From an uncultured Eubacteriales bacterium (GTDB lineage: Bacteria > Bacillota > Clostridia > UBA1381): a DNA stretch of 6,415 bases. Positions 4,751-6,415 of the stretch are shown piece after piece. The stretch spans positions 1 through 6,415 of the forward strand of contig USPO01000093.1 in assembly GCA_900556575.1 (NCBI GenBank), read 5' to 3'. Every line of letters starts with the position of its first letter. The stretch's first letter is position 1. Both the position numbers and the translations under genes were made by a program. The notes beneath the pieces were generated by a model. That model searched no databases, was not told where the DNA came from, and worked only from the letters and a program-made list of their open reading frames with translations.

Positions 4751-6415
4751 GATAATACGGAAATAAGCATTGAAAGCCTTGTTAAGGACGCAGCACAGAA
4801 TTGGAGCCTTGGTGCAGCCTCTGCGGCTTTAATGAGCGGTGCGCGTTATGGAGCGGCAAAGGGTTTAGACACCGCAGCAGAAGCAAGAGCCGTACATGAT
4901 GTAGGTAAGGAAATAAACAAAGCCGGAATGACGCAAGCTGTTATTGACGCAGCCAAAGCCACAGGCGAAAACCGAAAGGCACGTTTAATGGCCGAAAGGC
5001 TTGACGGTAAAAGCAAAGTATCAAATATGCAAGCCGGACGACTTTATCAGAACACCGTTCAAGCAGCAGCAGCCGACGCAGCTTTAATGAACAACGTACA
5101 TAACAAAACGGGTGCATATTTTGAATTGCGTTCTGATATGCCGAGCAGGGAAAACGGATCCGTTGACCTAAAGACAAAGCAGATTAATATAAATGAAAAT
5201 GGTAAAACGTCAATAGGCGATACAGCAAAGCATGAAACAACGCACATAGCGGAGAGATACGCAGCGAAACAATATTCAGACTATCAGAATTATATTATAA
5301 ACGCAGCAACAGAAAACAATGCGGCGGCGGTTGAGAGCAGAAGAGCGGAGCTTGCAAAGCTGTATCCGGCGGAACAGGTAGACTCGGAGCTTGCAGCAGA
5401 ACTTTCGGCACCGCTGATGAACAACAGAGCGGCTATTAACAGGCTTGCAAAGACAAAGCCGAATTTTTCCGACAAGATTGCTGACGTTGTGGCAAATGCG
5501 GCGGCTCATGTAAAAGGATTGGGCGGAACGTATGTTACAGATAACGGTGTTGAACTGACGTATTCACAGTTACACAAGGCAGAAATGCTTTGGAGTGAGG
5601 CGGTGAGAAATGCCGGAGGCGCTGAAATTGTCGCAGGAGATAACGGACAAAAAATCAGATATTCTAAAGTTATGAGCTTTGATGAACAAGTAGACAAAAC
5701 TCTTGACGGAACATTAGAGCCAACGAATGCCTTATATGTGCGTGATACAACTAATCTTTTAGAAGATATAGGAATGAAGCTGCTCCCAATGCTTATGACC
5801 CAAAATCATATAAAGATAATACATTCAACAGATAAAAACAAATATAAGCACGCTCATGGGTTAGATGTTGAAACCATAAAACAGCTTCCTCAATTATTAG
5901 ATGAGCCGGTTATGATTTTTGACTCATTAACAAGAGACGACTCTGTTTGTATGATTGTTGACGCATTGGACGGAAACAGAAATCCAATATTGGTAGCAAT
6001 AAGACCAAACGGAAAAGGAACCGTTAATAATGTTGAAATTGACAGTAATTTTATTACAAGTATGTATGGAAAAGAAGGCTTTGGAAGATTTATAAATGAA
6101 GTAATCAAAAATGATAAGCTGTTATTTATAAGCAAAGAAAAAAGCCAACGTTTGTTTGACGAAATAGGGCTCCAATCGCCCCAACCCCCAAACGGTAACG
6201 TTGACTTTGATACTATTATACACCAAAGCAGGAATATTGTCAAGAGTTTTAATGAAAAAAATTTTGACATTAGAAAAAGTTTAAACAATGTAGCAGATAT
6301 AGACTCAATAATAGACACCTACTATGACAACGACACCAACTCCGGCGGACTTACCGAGGCGGCTGTTCCTCGTGAAGAGCTTGCGGAGCAGGTCGGCAAT
6401 TTAAAGTCAGAGCTT
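4751..6415 (+). CDS. Partial polyvalent protein of a mobile element: zincin metallopeptidase plus MuF-C/PBECR-like (BECR-fold) domain
   Basis: One open frame of 555 codons, bounded on the left by TAA at 4748-4750 and open at the right edge. Its first residues (DNTEISIESLVKDAAQNW) look like the middle of a protein. There is no ATG, GTG or TTG before ATG 4832, which has no Shine-Dalgarno, so the true 5' end appears to be missing. Layout (residue 1 = base 4751): small-residue segment GAASAALMSGARYGAAKG (21-38); Ala-rich helical linker (40-110); metallopeptidase region (about 135-225) with a strand VDLKTKQININENG leading to HETTH (161-165, zinc ligands His161/His165 and base Glu162) and a candidate third ligand Glu213 or Glu217 in ELAAEL; then a domain at about 308-478 starting MSFDEQVDKTLDG and including PMLMTQNHIKII, KHAHGLD, QLPQLLDEPVMIFDS and KEKSQRLFDEIGLQ. 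That domain matches my recollection of MuF-C/PBECR-type toxins carried in giant polyvalent proteins of conjugative elements and phages, injected with the DNA. A typical IIHQSRN tail and an acidic linker follow. Family assignment is from pattern memory. Confidence 0.8.

Noticed and set aside
4990..5360. Repeated GCA/GCG-rich tracts (Ala codon runs) in the polyvalent gene, considered as tandem repeats or a CRISPR-like array.
   Set aside because: They are irregular alanine-rich helix codons with no fixed unit or spacing.
4941..6318. Several minus-strand open frames opposite the polyvalent protein gene.
   Set aside because: They are shadows of a continuous plus-strand frame with recognisable domains; their translations are Ser/Cys/Leu-rich with no recognisable family.

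Overview
The window looks like a low-GC Firmicute of the class Clostridia. A gut Oscillospirales/Ruminococcaceae-type genome is my best guess from codon use and protein style, but this is inference. Four blocks can be read.

(1) Bases 1-1894, plus strand: the end of a NitT/TauT/SsuBC-type ABC importer operon. It has an ATPase cut by the left window edge, then a cysteine-rich substrate-binding lipoprotein. A strong hairpin with T/A tracts on both sides closes it. The permease is not in view and probably lies upstream.

(2) Bases 2013-3256, minus strand: an ECF-type sigma factor followed by a single-pass membrane protein that is probably its anti-sigma factor. The two overlap by four bases (ATGA). 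The sigma factor start region is odd: the best-placed ATG opens a three-codon mini-ORF, and the real start is either an overlapping TTG or an ATG one base after the mini-ORF stop.

(3) Bases 3315-4708, minus strand: the conserved translation operon infC-rpmI-rplT (IF3, bL35, bL20). It has a near-consensus sigma-A promoter, an untranslated leader of about 165 nt containing an intrinsic terminator (attenuator), and a final terminator. infC has no ATG, GTG or TTG at its proper N-terminus; it appears to start at ATA behind a perfect Shine-Dalgarno. This fits the known IF3 autoregulation by start-codon discrimination. The leader attenuator fits the L20-controlled leaders known in Firmicutes.

(4) Bases 4751-6415, plus strand: one uninterrupted 555-codon frame that enters without a start signal and runs off the right edge. 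It is a piece of a large 'polyvalent' protein of conjugative elements or phages. It has a zincin metallopeptidase motif (HETTH) followed by a MuF-C/PBECR-like domain of the barnase-EndoU-colicin-RelE (BECR) nuclease superfamily. Its 5' end stops abruptly a few tens of bases behind the infC promoter. So this is either a truncated mobile-element remnant or element end, or an assembly junction. This junction and the effector-like domain pair are the most interesting part of the window.
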